Assembly (NCBI GenBank): GCA_963576475.1
Contig: OY754977.1
Coordinates: forward strand, 29,864,172 to 29,928,171
From: Molanna angustata
Lineage: Eukaryota; Arthropoda; Insecta; Trichoptera; Molannidae
DNA length: 64,000 nucleotides
Reading direction: 5' to 3'
Shown: positions 1 through 11,037 of the stretch, piece by piece
How the letters are laid out: each line of letters begins with the position of its first letter
Numbering within the stretch: the stretch's first letter is position 1
Made by a program: the position numbers and the translations under genes
The notes under the pieces: model-generated
The model's input: the letters and a program-made list of their open reading frames with translations, nothing else
Database searches by the model: none
What the model was told of the DNA's origin: nothing

Positions 1-244
1 TACATATATGATGTAAATATGAAGTCGATCGGACATATAGTTTGGGCTGTAGAGAGGACACAAAAAGGATAATTCCGTACGCCGAACGCCGTACGCCATA
101 CATACAAACACATCACGACGAAACTCACAGTTTGCACTCTCTATATCTATATGATACCCGTTGCTAAATTGATGTAAAAAAATACGCTTAAAATTTGTAA
201 AATCATGTTTCTCCACTATTCCATAGTGTGGAGAGTAAAAAGTA
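1..244 (+). repeat. Dispersed repeat R1, copy 1
   Basis: A block with the phrases GTCGATCGGACATATAGTT, GGGCTGTAGAGAGGACAC and CCGTACGCC, followed by a half that ends near TGTGGAGAGTAAAAAG. The first half returns at 5947-6056 in the same direction and the second half returns inverted at 17805-17975. No coding potential is visible. It may be a non-autonomous element or part of a larger one; its left end is cut by the window edge. Confidence 0.6.
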
Positions 245-850
245 CCCACATACATACATATCGATTTTTTCAAGATGTTTTCTTTGTAGATTTGATGTGT
301 TTGGTATTGATATTTCTATTAGATATGTGTGTCTTTGTATGTTGTCAATTAGAGTAATGTCTGGTCAGTTTTGTAGATTTGTTTTGTCTGTGATAATGTC
401 TCTATTCTATTATAATTTGTAGTTGTCGTTTTCTGTTACTGCTGGCGGCGTGTATTGATACCTACCATCTGTGGTGTATTTCGATGAGTTTGTGGGCTAG
501 TTCCAAATATATGTGTTTGCATAATGTTTGCATAATTGTATATGATACTGTCGGTGCAAGAGTTGAGCAGCCACTTATTATGTGTTATTATATTGTTTAT
601 TTTTATGTGAAGCATTTTCTACATGTGTCATTTGGTTTTGTATTGTCTTTTATGATAAGTTTTGCGTAGTTTTTTTTATGATTTTGTCTTGAATAGCTAC
701 TGATTTTGTCTTAATAGCTACTATATATTTTCTTGCTATTGATGGAAAGCTTGTTATTGGCTCTGAAGTCTATGTTAAAATTTGTATTATAAAAAATGTA
801 AATGAGCTGTTGGCTTCCCAAATAAATAAATAAATAAATAAATAAATATA
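245..850 (+). mobile_element. Possible LINE 3' untranslated tail with (AAAT)n end
   Basis: A T-rich stretch without a believable reading frame. It ends with GAGCTGTTGGCTTCCC followed by seven to eight AAAT units at about 817-848. A short motif followed by a simple A-rich tandem tail is the usual 3' end of insect non-LTR retrotransposons. No reverse transcriptase residue can be read upstream, so the family is unknown. The two short open frames at 228-422 and 484-669 are low-complexity and are not treated as genes. Confidence 0.35.
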
Positions 851-1230
851 TAGTCTTGAGTCCTTGAAAGCCCGAACGTTTGAGCCAATTAGTAATTAGG
901 ATTTTGTCAGTATGTTGTTGTATTTAGTGTAACATTTTATTTTACCCGGATTCAATTTTCGTATCTTGTGTAGTTATTTCTAGTAAGCGTTCATGATCAT
1001 TTAGTCTTAATTTATTTCTCTGAATCATTTATACTCTGAATCGTATGAAAATAATTTCATTGTAAATAAAAAATAATGAAAAGTCTAGCTTCTGTAATAA
1101 ATTAAATTTAATTTCAAAAATAAAGTTTATTGAAAAAAACGAACCAATCTGAATATATACTTCTGTAAGCTTGTACGAATATAATACAAAAAACGAACAG
1201 CCTTTTCAAAAATATCAAATAGCGATGTTT

Positions 1231-1456
1231 TCCAACTGTCGATTTGTTCAGGAGAACTTTGTTCTCTTAACATATCGACAATGTTTCAAGCCAGGATACG
1301 CGAGAATTGTATGCAGAGGTCTACTTTTTTCACGGCTTTTCCAACTTTGAAGTCAAAAAACACCAACTTAGAGGCTTCGCAGCATATATGTTCCATACAC
1401 GGATTTACTCAGAATTCGGAGTAGAACATTTCGTGTGTCTGTGTGTGTGTGTCTGT

Positions 1457-1524
<68 letters not shown>

Positions 1525-2259
1525 TATAACTTATGATCCGCTCAATTAACAGAGCTCAAAATTTCAGAATATATAAACAGTTATAGGCCCACAAAACTTT
1601 TATACTCAGAATTTTGAGTTTTTGTTTCAGTCAGGGGTTATCAACTTTTGAATTTCTACTATATTTTTCCATATATCTCAGAAACCATAAAAGTAAGAAC
1701 GCTGAAAATCGGTACAAATATAGACAAATGCAAAATCTCAAATTGATTTTTTCAAAAAAATTCCAGGGTTTCTCAAACAATTTTTATTGAGAAAAATATT
1801 TTATTTATGATAAATTTATGAGTTTAACTGCCTATATTTCCATTTTTTTTTAAATCTCGAAAAAAGCCGAAACACCCCAACTAGATAATTTAATTTTATA
1901 TAAAAATATAAACATTGTATTAGCACATCTCAAACTTTTTTTAACAATTTTTATAAAAATTGAATTTAGTGACGACATTGCTTCATACTATTTGTATGGC
2001 AGTCGCCTATACACAATATGTAATTAATAGTTTGATAGGTACTTAATCTCCAAACATACATACAGAATCATCTTGCTGTTTTCATATTCCGGGTAGGAAA
2101 ACAGGACTGACCTCCATACTGTCCTATCTTGACATACATACCAACATGTGTTAAAATTTTCAATAATTTGGATTTATAGGTTTATAGTTTGATTCTTATT
2201 CCTCAACTATACATACTATGGCTTTCGACAGTTGGATCTCATGTGTTACATGCAACTAG
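1231..2259 (+). mobile_element. HINE-like (non-autonomous Helentron) element, copy A, full length
   Basis: Starts TCCAACTGTCGATTTG and ends with TCGACAGTTGGATCTC, a CATGT-GTT-ACATG hairpin (2240-2252) and CAACTAG. The CCAACTGTCGA near the left tip is inverted near the right tip, giving an 11-bp subterminal inverted repeat. A TC start, a hairpin shortly before CTAG, subterminal inverted repeats and a microsatellite core ((TG)n at about 1436-1520) are the known hallmarks of DINE-1/HINE-type Helitron relatives; the assignment is inferred from structure only. It is the longest of at least six copies here (others at 2400, 7365, 35512, 39666 and 53472). There is no coding capacity. Confidence 0.6.
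1436..1520 (+). repeat. (TG)n microsatellite inside HINE copy A
   Basis: About 40 TG units with three TC interruptions at the left side. It sits in the middle of the HINE-like element; shorter copies B, C and D lack it. The 80-residue open frame across it (1307-1549) is a translation of the repeat and not a gene. Confidence 0.95.
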
Positions 2260-2399
2260 TGATAGTAAAAACATCAAATTTTTTCAAAGTATCAAATTAT
2301 AATTCATTTATTTTCTGACGTAGAAAAAAATTCACTAAGCTAACAAATATTTTAAACATCGCTATTTATTTTGTGGCAATTACGATTTTAGTTAGCTTC

Positions 2400-2648
2400 C
2401 TAGTTGCATGAGACACATGAGATCCAACGTCGATGGCGACAGACACACTAAATGTTCAACTCCGAATTTGAAGTTAATCCATATACGGTACCATTCATTA
2501 TATGCTTCGAAGCCTCTAAGTTGGTATTCTTTGACGTCAAAGCTGGAAAAATCATTCAAAAACACCACTGCTGCATAACATTCGCTCACACGGGACTTAT
2601 ACTAATTCTTTCGATTCATTAGTAGAAGTAAATTCTCTTGAACGAGTT
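2400..2648 (-). mobile_element. HINE-like element, internally deleted copy F (reversed)
   Basis: On the minus strand it reads from TTCAAGAGAATTTAC, through the block CACCAACTTAGAGGCTTCG-like (ACCAACTTAGAGGCTTCG), to GCCATCGACGTTGGATCTC and CAACTAG, all shared with copy A. Everything between the TG position and the right end is missing, leaving about 250 bp. The extreme left tip is not preserved. Confidence 0.5.
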
Positions 2649-2659
2649 TCATTTAGCAT

Positions 2660-4409
2660 TTTATGTATTGCACACAAGCTAATATGAAATAATTATTAGA
2701 AATTGAACAAGAATATAGAAATAAAAAATTTCTGGCTTTTAAGTTCTTTTGATTATATATGATAATAGAATTATAGTTCAACATTGCCGTTTCATTATGC
2801 CTCGCCCTTAACACACCCTGATTTGTAAGATATTAAATATATATTATCAAATATCGTGTTTTTGTCTTTGTGGTACATTTAAGAAAAAAATTATCTATAT
2901 TTTTAACTTTGTTTACATCACGTGTCAATTGAATTTGCTACCGGTTTTGGAACTAACCGTTCCCTCCTCAGGCAGAATTTCAACTAACATTATGATTTCA
3001 GTTGCGACTTAGATATGAGGTCTCAGCTTACATCATAATATGTAATTAAAAATTCTTTGATTTTCATTAAGTATCAGGAAAGCAGGTAACACCAATCATG
3101 AGGAGGTAATGTGGTTGAGTGAAAAATAAATTTATATCCATTACGTATGAACAAATGCCACTACTAAATTAACTAATGTACTTAATTGTGTTCTCAATCA
3201 GGGACTGCTAAATAAATTCTCATTGTGAGGAAAAACGCTATATTCGTACCTAAATAATTTAAGCTTTGTATTATGTATAAATGGCATAAGGATAATAAAA
3301 TGGGTTAGGGGGTGAATTTATGAACAGGTGAATAAAAAGGTTTTTACTCAAAGAACACACTGCCAACACTTAGCTTAGGTACATACACAAAGCTTTCCCC
3401 AATGATCATTGTAAAATAATTTGACCATCCCATCATGTCAATACCCTATTTAGAGGAGACTGAGAGAAACGAACACTATTTTTTTTCTTTATTGACACAC
3501 ATTAATTTTGAGATCGGTTTTTTGATTATTACCGACTTCCAAAAGCGGAGAGATTAACAATTCGATACATTTATTATTTTATTTTATGTATTCAAGCTTA
3601 CATACAGTATTTATAAAATAAACATAAAACCTCAAAATGAATGAACAACTACAAAACCAAGATTGTTACACCATAACTAAGATACGGTCTTACAAAAAAA
3701 TATATAACTATATATATGTATACTATATTTGTATACAAAAACAAGGAAAACTTCCGTATATGTTTACAAAATGACAAAAGAGAAAAACCAAATAAGAATA
3801 AAAACTAACAAAACAACCTATATTAAATAAGTAAATAAATAGATGCATACAAGCTAGAATGTTTGGGACAGGACATTAGATATGAATGGAATGGGAAAAT
3901 TAGGAATAGAAAATAAAAAAAAATAGAAATATATATTATGTTCAGCGGTAGCTTTTTAGGGCATTATCCAATTACGGTGATTATTTTTCCATTAAAAGGG
4001 GGGTATCTAATTGATCCCATTTCAATTTGGTTACGATCTGATTATGGTATCAAACTCATCAATTTTCACTTTAGCGATAGAATTTTTTACCACATTTTCC
4101 GATTCCTCTTTTAATAGGTAGATAGTGCATCATTCGTAATCACACATATATTATCTAAGTTTTATCGGGTTCTGATGATGGACGTCATGAGAAAAATTAG
4201 CAAAGTCGTCTGAATACAATTATTTACCACGTCTTCTGAATACAATGATTATTTTATTTATTAGTAAGAAATTACTTCTGGAGTAGTTCTGTCTCAACTA
4301 GCGAAGAGTTTTAATGATGGGAATCATAAGGAATCATGAAATTCATCGAATTGCTTGTAATAAAATTATATTTCATTGAAGAATTTTATGAAATATAATA
4401 GAATTACCA
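2660..4409. other. AT-rich DNA without recognisable genes
   Basis: No reading frame, tRNA, or clear terminal repeat was found. The part at 3480-3900 has the look of a reversed LINE 3' untranslated region (A/T-rich, many short direct repeats, CCGACTTCC), but no protein-coding end supports this. Confidence 0.4.
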
Positions 4410-4411
4410 AC

Positions 4412-4475
4412 ATACCTATCATCACGCTCTGTTCTTCATGGGGTAGGCAGAACACCACATTTTCTGTCTTGGTAT
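4412..4475 (-). mobile_element. LINE 3'-tail remnant, (ATGT)n-tail family
   Basis: The sequence CATACCTATCATCACGCTC followed by GGGGTAGGCAGAACACC aligns by eye with the better preserved 3' ends at 55115 and 63750, where CATACCATCACGCC is followed by a stop and by codons for PVRDMA. Only about 60 bp remain here, with substitutions. Confidence 0.4.
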
Positions 4476-5205
4476 ATATTTATTTTGAAGGAGGTATATT
4501 GATTATTATTAATTAGCCTAGCCCTTGAGGAAGATAGAAGTGGAGAGTAGAATATACACTTATTTATGGAGACACATACAATATCACTCAATTTTACAGA
4601 CGCATTTACTTCTGTTATATACATTTTTCATACAAATATGAAATTTATTTCACATTGATATGGCAGACCATAGATTTTTTCTTTGAATTTTGACAATCCT
4701 TGAATACATTTTTGTTGAGTGAATTTTTATTGTATCAAAATTTCAAACAGTATTAGAATACCTCGATTTTCTAATCCGTGAGAAATCATTGAGAAGAATT
4801 TAACGGATAGGGGAGACCCAAGCAAAGCGAATGTACCAGGTAAAGCGGATGAATTGAATATTTCCGAAAATTACCACTAGAATACGCTAATAGTCTCACA
4901 ATCGGTGTACCGCATCACTACCGACGCCATGACATTGAACATTTGTCGTTCGGTAAGGATGCACGCTCCTTTTGATAAAAATTATATTTCATGTGAAGAT
5001 TAGTTTATTTCATCCAATGTTTATTTGTTTCCTATCTAAAAAAACTAAGTTTAGTTATGAAATAAAGCAACCACATTATATTTTTTAGCAAAACGGTATG
5101 TGATACTGCCTTAGGCAAAGCGAATAGGGCAAAGCGGATAGCGGATGTTTGAAATTCGCTTTCCCCGAGTGCATGAATTCTGTGCCTGCTATATATTAAG
5201 GTTTC

Positions 5206-5662
5206 TTGCCTCCTGATGAAATCATCACAGAAATCATCAACGAAATTCAAAAAACACCGGTCAAATCTACGCACTCATTATCAACGAAGAATAAGTCACC
5301 ATTTGATATTATATCAATGCCCAAAGCAAATTTCAATTCGAAAATAAGAAAAAGAAAATGTCAAAAGTCAGAAGTTCTTACTTCTACTCCCATAAAAAAA
5401 TACAAAAAGACAAAAATGAAGCCAACATTCGAAAAAATAAAAAAAAATTAAATCATAAAGAAAAAAAACTTGGCCCATCTACCAGCGGACTAAAGGTTAA
5501 AGCAAAAAATAAAAATTTGAAATGCATTGTTTGTGACGAAATTATGTTGAACCATTAACAGAGGATTGGATTCAATGCAGCCAATGTAAAAGTTGGGCTC
5601 ACGAATCATGCACCTCATATAGTGGATATGATTCTTACTTCTGCTACGATTGTGATTCTTAA
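5206..5662 (+). pseudogene. C-terminal fragment of pogo-like transposase with PHD-like finger
   Basis: An open frame at 5206-5451 gives a proline/lysine-rich segment containing RKRKCQKSEVLTSTPIKKY, the sort of linker found after the DDE domain of many insect pogo-like transposases. A second frame carries KCIVCDE, and after a further frame change near 5547 the sequence EDWIQCSQCKSWAHESC and FCYDC can be read to a stop at 5660-5662. The Cys4-His-Cys3 spacing resembles a PHD-type zinc finger. Two frame changes and the absence of any catalytic region make this a pseudogene. The assignment rests on the linker and finger pattern; DNA-binding HTH and DDE parts are not present in the window. Confidence 0.6.
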
Positions 5663-5683
5663 TTCTCTTTGCCCGGAGCCCAA

Positions 5684-5717
5684 GTTCACTTTGCCCGGGT
5701 ACCCGGGCAAAGTGAAC
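5684..5717. repeat. Perfect 34-bp palindrome after the finger stop codon
   Basis: GTTCACTTTGCCCGGGT is followed with no loop by its exact reverse complement. It lies 22 bp after the stop of the finger-coding frame and repeats the GGCAAAG motif of the element ends, so it may be a terminator-like structure or a subterminal binding site of the pogo-like element. Confidence 0.85.
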
Positions 5718-5946
5718 AATGCGAAGATTTTTTTTAATTTACATTATTTTTATGATTCTCATTAATATAACCTTATCATTTATTTTACTTTTGTAGACAA
5801 AATTTTTTTTAATATTACACTTTATAAAGTTTTTTATATTAAGCAAACATTGTGTGTTTTATTTAATATCTCCCTTAACACATCCGCTTCGCCTGGGTCT
5901 CCCCTATCTATGAAAAACTAATCAGCTCTAAGTCTATGCACTTTAC

Positions 5947-6056
5947 ATATATGAAGTTAATATGAAGTCGATCGGACTTATAGTTTGGGCTGTAGAGAGG
6001 ACACAAAAAGGATAATCCGTACGCCGTACGCCATACATACAAACACAAATTAACAA
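5947..6056 (+). repeat. Dispersed repeat R1, copy 2 (left half)
   Basis: Shares AATATGAAGTCGATCGGAC, TATAGTTTGGGCTGTAGAG, GGACACAAAAAGGATAA and GTACGCCATACATACAAAC with the block at 1-115. It starts about 40 bp after the pogo-like element and stops where copy 1 continues. Confidence 0.65.
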
Positions 6057-6310
6057 ATAAATAAAAAAATGTAAATTAACAAATAAAATTTTTTTTTGTT
6101 ACCATATAAATTTCCTAGACATGTCGAAAGCTAAAACAGTAGGTATGTAGGTACACAACTGTTTTTCACTAATTATAAGAGTATAACACAAGAAAAAATG
6201 TCAGCATTTCTTAAAAAGCACAAATCGCAATTAAGAATTTTTAGATATGTATAAGTTTGTTTTCGAATCCCATATGTAAATCAAAAAATATGTGTATGTC
6301 GGAATAAATT

Positions 6311-6702
6311 TAATTATGATAAATATGAACATATTGGTATTTATTCCACAACGAATTTATTTGACTTCCGACGACCGTTTCGGTTTACAAGGCCAAAATC
6401 AACTGGTGTTGAGTATACAGTTTTCATTAGTTTTATACAAAATATACAACATGGATACAATAGATAAATCGATAAAAGTAAAATAAATTTATATTATGTT
6501 GCTAATGGTGGGAAATTCTGGATAAATAATGACGTACTAGGAAAAATACAAGTGATAGGGTGGTTGTGTGAATGAGGGTGAAGGAGGATAAGCCGAAATG
6601 TAAGCTGGAGGAAAATCCAGATATATAAGCCGAAACGGTCGTCGGAAGTCAAATAAATTTGTTGGGAAATACATATATATGTATTCATATTTATCATAAT
6701 TA
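6311..6702. repeat. Inverted repeat with 78-bp arms carrying a GAAACGGTCGTCGGAAG motif
   Basis: The left arm (6311-6388) and right arm (6626-6702) are imperfect reverse complements sharing TAATTATGATAAATATGAA and AAATTTATTTGACTTCCGAC. About 235 bp separate them. The arm motif CGAAACGGTCGTCGGAAG, read on the plus strand of the right arm, resembles the CGAAACGTCGGAAG of the 17-kb palindrome. Such motifs are typical of Penelope-like element pseudo-LTRs, which is suggested but not shown. Open frames across both arms encode the same residues (YLTSDDRFGL) because of the inversion. Confidence 0.55.
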
Positions 6703-7364
6703 TTATGGAATTCTACAGTTTGGAAGCTTTGTCAATCGACAGATTGAAAACTGCCGGAGTAAATTTAATATATGTACCTAATCTTAGAGTAAATCTATCA
6801 TCATTCTGTTAATGGGAGCGTTTTCTAAGCATTTGTTTTATAATTTGGAGAGGAAAAGTGACGTCCGCCTTGTCCGGCGAGTAGATGTACCTATTAAATT
6901 TGATATTGGTTTGAATTTCCTACTATAGCATTCTATGTTTCCGTTTAGTATGCTATGATGGAAAATAAGGTCTGAAATTGTGCGTCGCGTGGTTAGAGAA
7001 GTTAGAATAGTAGGAATTTTTGTATATTTGCAACAGTACTTTGAATATTTGATGAATTTATTATAAGTTTGATCCAACCAGTGAATATGTATAAACCATT
7101 ATACCTTGTCGTGGGGATACCATATAGTGTGCGTACTCAAGTTGACCTCTGATGTTTTTTTTTTTATTGTAACTAACAAGTAATATACGAATAATATAAC
7201 ACTCCATTAGAGAAGCAATTAAATTTTCTTCTGTGTGTAATTAAGATACTCCTCTCTCAAACACGAGTTTTGAAATCAATCGAGAGAGTATGAACATTGT
7301 TATTTTGTTGTGTATTATTAAAAGTAAAAATATTGTGTTAATTTAATATACCTACTTGTTTCAA

Positions 7365-7852
7365 TCCAACTGTCGATTTGTTCAAGAGAATTTATTTTGT
7401 TAACTGCCTAACTTCCTATATTTCCAATATTTTTAAAAATATCGAAAAAAGCCAAAGCACCCCAACTTGATAATTATATTTTCAAAAAAAAAAATATACA
7501 CACTGTAGTAATACCTACATCTCAAACTTTTTTTAACAAAAAAAAATGATCGACATCGTTTCATACAATTTGTAAGGCAGTATATAATAGTTTGATACCT
7601 ACTTAATCTCCAAACATACATTCATACCATCATGCTGTTTTCATATTCTGGGTAGAAAAAACTGATTGACCTCCATATTATCCTATCCTGATTTACATAC
7701 CTACATGTTTCACATATACCTATATAAAACAAAATATCTAAAAATATTATTAATTTGTGTTTATAGTTTTGGTAGATATTTTTCAATTATTATGAATATA
7801 ATTCAATACTATCGCCATCGACAGTTGGATCTCATGTGTTACATGCAACTAG
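7365..7852 (+). mobile_element. HINE-like element, copy B
   Basis: 488 bp from TCCAACTGTCGATTTG to the hairpin and CAACTAG, with ATCGACAGTTGGATCTC before the hairpin. The 12-bp subterminal inverted repeat CCAACTGTCGAT is perfect. It is preceded by A and followed by T, the A|T context of classical Helitrons. It lacks the microsatellite of copy A. Confidence 0.6.
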
Positions 7853-9950
7853 TTAGAATCAATTTATTATTTTAACGTTATCAAGCTGTGATATAGGCAC
7901 TTCAATTACATTTTTTATTTTGTTTTATGTTAAAATATTTGACTGCAATAAGACTTTTTCTAATTCTACGTTGACAATAATTATATTATTCTTCTTTAAA
8001 GATATGTGGTAGGTATTATGGTTAAGCATTTTTTTATAATCTAATATCCCGAAATTAACGTTTTTTGCCTAATATTTTATTAATTTAAGAAAAAATAATA
8101 TCAAAAGTACTTGGGATTTGCGGTTGATGTATGCATAGAGTTGCGATGGTATATTATTGTTTCTGACAATTAAAAAGTTATCCAATAATGTTTGGACTGA
8201 AATTTTATAGAGAAATGATATTTCGTCGAAGAAATAGTATCGAGAATTACCTCAGACTGTATTCAAAATATTTAGTAAACAATAATAAAAATATAGCGAT
8301 TATGTAATTTTATGGGAACAGAATATTTAAATAATTTTCTCGTGAAAACGCCCTTTTAAAAACTTTTCGTGCAAAGCCAAAACATAATTATGACCGTGGC
8401 ATGTCTATTGTATTGTTATAATATCCTAACATTAAAAGGCTTAGAGCTCATTTTTAATACTTATGTACTTTTGTTTGCTAAAATTCCGTTATAAACACAT
8501 TCCCAGTTTCGTTCAATTAAATTAAAATAATAAAAATATAAAGGTAACTTTATATTTTAACAACTTTCATAACGTGTATAACGAAAATTCTCATTATAAG
8601 AATATTTAATTATGAAAATCAAATTATTTCGTTAATATTCGTTCATATAAGTATATCATTTATAACGGAGGTTCTGAACGTTTATTATATTCGTCTATTG
8701 GCAAAATTCATTTTTGTTTAACAAGTTTATTAAATTAATCGTTGAATTCAAGTAAAAGTTTGATATTTTACGTTGTACCTATTGTAGATATATTATAATT
8801 ATACATCTAATATAAATTAACAGTAATATTTCATAATATTTCCTTATACAGCGGTTAAAACATTATATAACTAAAACACAGTATAAGCACTTATATTCTT
8901 GACTATTCAAAATAACATTTATATACCAATATAACAATATCGTTGTTATGTTACTGTTTGAGCTGACAACTTTGCAATTCATTCATGTTTCTCCGGTGAT
9001 TTGACATTTGTCGATGTTTTGAAAAAAATATATATAATGCTTCTTATAGTTTGGGCTTTATTTTTATATTTTATTTCTTCAATAACATTATTTAGATATT
9101 TATATGAAAAACTGTAGCGAAAACTTGAGCAATAATGAAATATCCATTCTCAAATGATCTGTCTGTGGTTATGACAAATATTTTTTGTAATTCGTTTTTT
9201 TTTTGTAATTAAGACGCGAAACAATATGTTTGATCGTATTTATAATTATCCTTTGTTTTATTAATTTGTGAAAAGAAATAGAAAACAAATATTCACGTCG
9301 CTTCACAAATGTCAAAAATAATTTACATGTAATGCGACCATCGGCAACATTCGGGAATTATCGGAAACGTTCGGTCCCAATACTCTTCTAATATTGCTGT
9401 TAAAACAACCTGGGACCGTGTTTATCTTATATATAGGCGTAATGTAGCCGTTATATAAGCATTATTGCCTTATATATGCTATTATGAATAGTAATTTTCA
9501 GTAATGTTGTTATACACTGTTTTAAACCTAACATAAGTTATTATGAATAAGACTGCTTAGATTTTATTCTAAAAACGGTTTCAAAGTATTTTCATTTCAT
9601 ATCTAAAAATCAAAATAGGTTTGATTATAAAATGTAATATTGAAGCACAGCAAGTAAGAAAAAGATTCTTGTAGGTATAAAACTAATATAAACTTATTTC
9701 AAAATGATTATTTATATTATGCCACATAAACTTTGATACTGCTAGATGCTGCAATTGTAGTCCAAGAATTGTGATGATTAAACTAAGGCTTAGGTTATAA
9801 AAAATCTTTGGTGTTCTTGATAGTAACCAATTTATATAGGTACCTACTTTAATAATCATGTGATGTTATGAGACTCGAAACAAGATAACTCCATTCTGCA
9901 AATTAATTTTGTCAGAAAATGAGGATATGTTGCCCTTTATAAGTCAGATT
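7853..9950. other. AT-rich DNA, no gene seen
   Basis: No coding frame is credible. The stretch 8400-9550 is unusually rich in short self-complementary runs such as TATAACATTATA-like words and CGTTATGTTACTG, and could be the inside of a non-autonomous AT-rich DNA element, but I could not define ends or a target duplication. Confidence 0.3.
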
Positions 9951-9978
9951 GGATAACTCGACTGACCTGCAACTCGAG

Positions 9979-10266
9979 TACCTGGTTTCGACCTGCCACG
10001 GAGGGTTTGGGTAAAGCAAAATAGAGTGAGGACAGAACAGGGCTGCTGTAATTACTTACTCTGGAGGTGGGGAAAAAGAGATAATCCTGACTATGAGTGT
10101 GGATCTGAGCAGTCTGTGAAACACGTGGTCCAAGAGTGCCAGCTAAAGAAATTTAACGGAAGCCTCCAAGATATATATGAGGCGTAACCAGAGGCGGTGG
10201 ACTGGCTCTCAGCGCTGGAACCAAGACTGTTATCTGTTACACCATACGAAAAGTATAATAAGTAAG
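9979..10266 (+). pseudogene. LINE reverse-transcriptase tail with CCHC-like end, fragment
   Basis: One frame reads PGFDLPRRVWVKQNRVRTEQG and then DYECGSEQSVKHVVQEC, interrupted by a stop at about 10186-10188 and continuing PEAVDWLSALEPRLLS. The order PGF-LPR-W-NRVRT-G, followed by C-CG-Q-V-HVV--C, is the C-terminal signature of a group of arthropod non-LTR retrotransposons. The same block occurs at 41515-42038 and, more distantly, at 20369-21373. The fragment is 5'-truncated and contains a stop, so it is inactive. Confidence 0.55.
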
Positions 10267-10269
10267 TAG

Positions 10270-10325
10270 TATTGAATCATCGGGCACTTGATTCCATAGC
10301 CGGGCTCCTTACATCGAGAACAAAT
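10270..10325 (-). pseudogene. Tiny LINE fragment with LWNQVPD motif
   Basis: The minus strand codes for RLWNQVPDDS in one frame; the plus strand at 62285-62320 codes for AAKLWNQVPDIV. Short LWN-LP motifs belong to the C-terminal end of CR1/jockey-like reverse transcriptases. The match is only about 10 residues, so this is a weak call. Confidence 0.2.
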
Positions 10326-10907
10326 TAAACAAAATGATGTGCATTTTCTACTTATGTATCAAACGGAATTATTGAACTATAGGATGCTGAGTGTGCATGA
10401 ATATAATGTCAAAAGTATGCCCATATTACAAGGAAAATAGAACTCATCTAATGTGTCTTTTACACATTCATCAAATGTTTAGCCTAGCATCAATCTCAGA
10501 CTTACGTAAGCCGTATTCAAAATGTAAATATACATTAAAAACTTAAGGAACTGCCGTTCAAAGTACTGAGTAAGAGGATTAAAGCAGATTTCTTATACCG
10601 AAACTTTTGCATTATACGGTTAGTATGGATTACCACACATTCATAATCGTAAATATTTGAGGGTTTTCATATTATATGAAAGCCGAAAAATAATTATAAT
10701 TATTTTGCAAAAGTTTATAATAATTTCGAAGTTTTATCGTTAACAGAATCAAAATTCACAATTATAAATAGTTAAATAAAATATAAAAATAAATGAAAAA
10801 TAATTTTATTCCACAAATGAGTAAAATTTATTGACCTAAGCGCTTTTGTTGGTCTCTACAAGCATCATCATATTATGCAAAATTAGTACATATATCGCAT
10901 TATGAAG

Positions 10908-11037
10908 ATTTGTGATTATAATCGTCTCACAGATCCACATCGAATACACAATTAAAAACTGTGTCTCCATCGGGAATCGAACCCGAGACCTTTGGATCAG
11001 CAGTCAGATACCCAACCAATTGATCAAAAAAGCCGAC
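10908..11037 (-). mobile_element. tRNA-derived SINE, family S1 (head and part of body)
   Basis: On the minus strand the block contains an A-box-like TTGATCAATTGGTTGGG, then CTGACTGCTGATCC and a clear B box GGTTCGATTCCCG, followed by GGAGACACAGTTTTTAATTG. The same order is found in the full copy at 40627-40890. RNA polymerase III promoter boxes mark a tRNA-derived short interspersed element. The 3' tail is missing here. Confidence 0.65.

Larger units (their letters stand above)
4810..5904 (+). mobile_element. Pogo/Tigger-like DNA transposon, deletion derivative
   Basis: The element is 1,095 bp long and lies between TA dinucleotides (4808-4809 and 5905-5906), the target duplication typical of Tc1/mariner/pogo elements. 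Terminal inverted repeats start GGGGAGACCCARGCRAAGCG at both ends and match in about 22 of 25 positions. Inside is only the C-terminal part of a transposase-like protein, a basic region followed by a Cys/His zinc finger. The DDE catalytic domain is absent, so the copy cannot encode its own movement. Motifs of the form GGCAAAGCGAA recur inside (4845, 5113, 5129). Confidence 0.7.
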
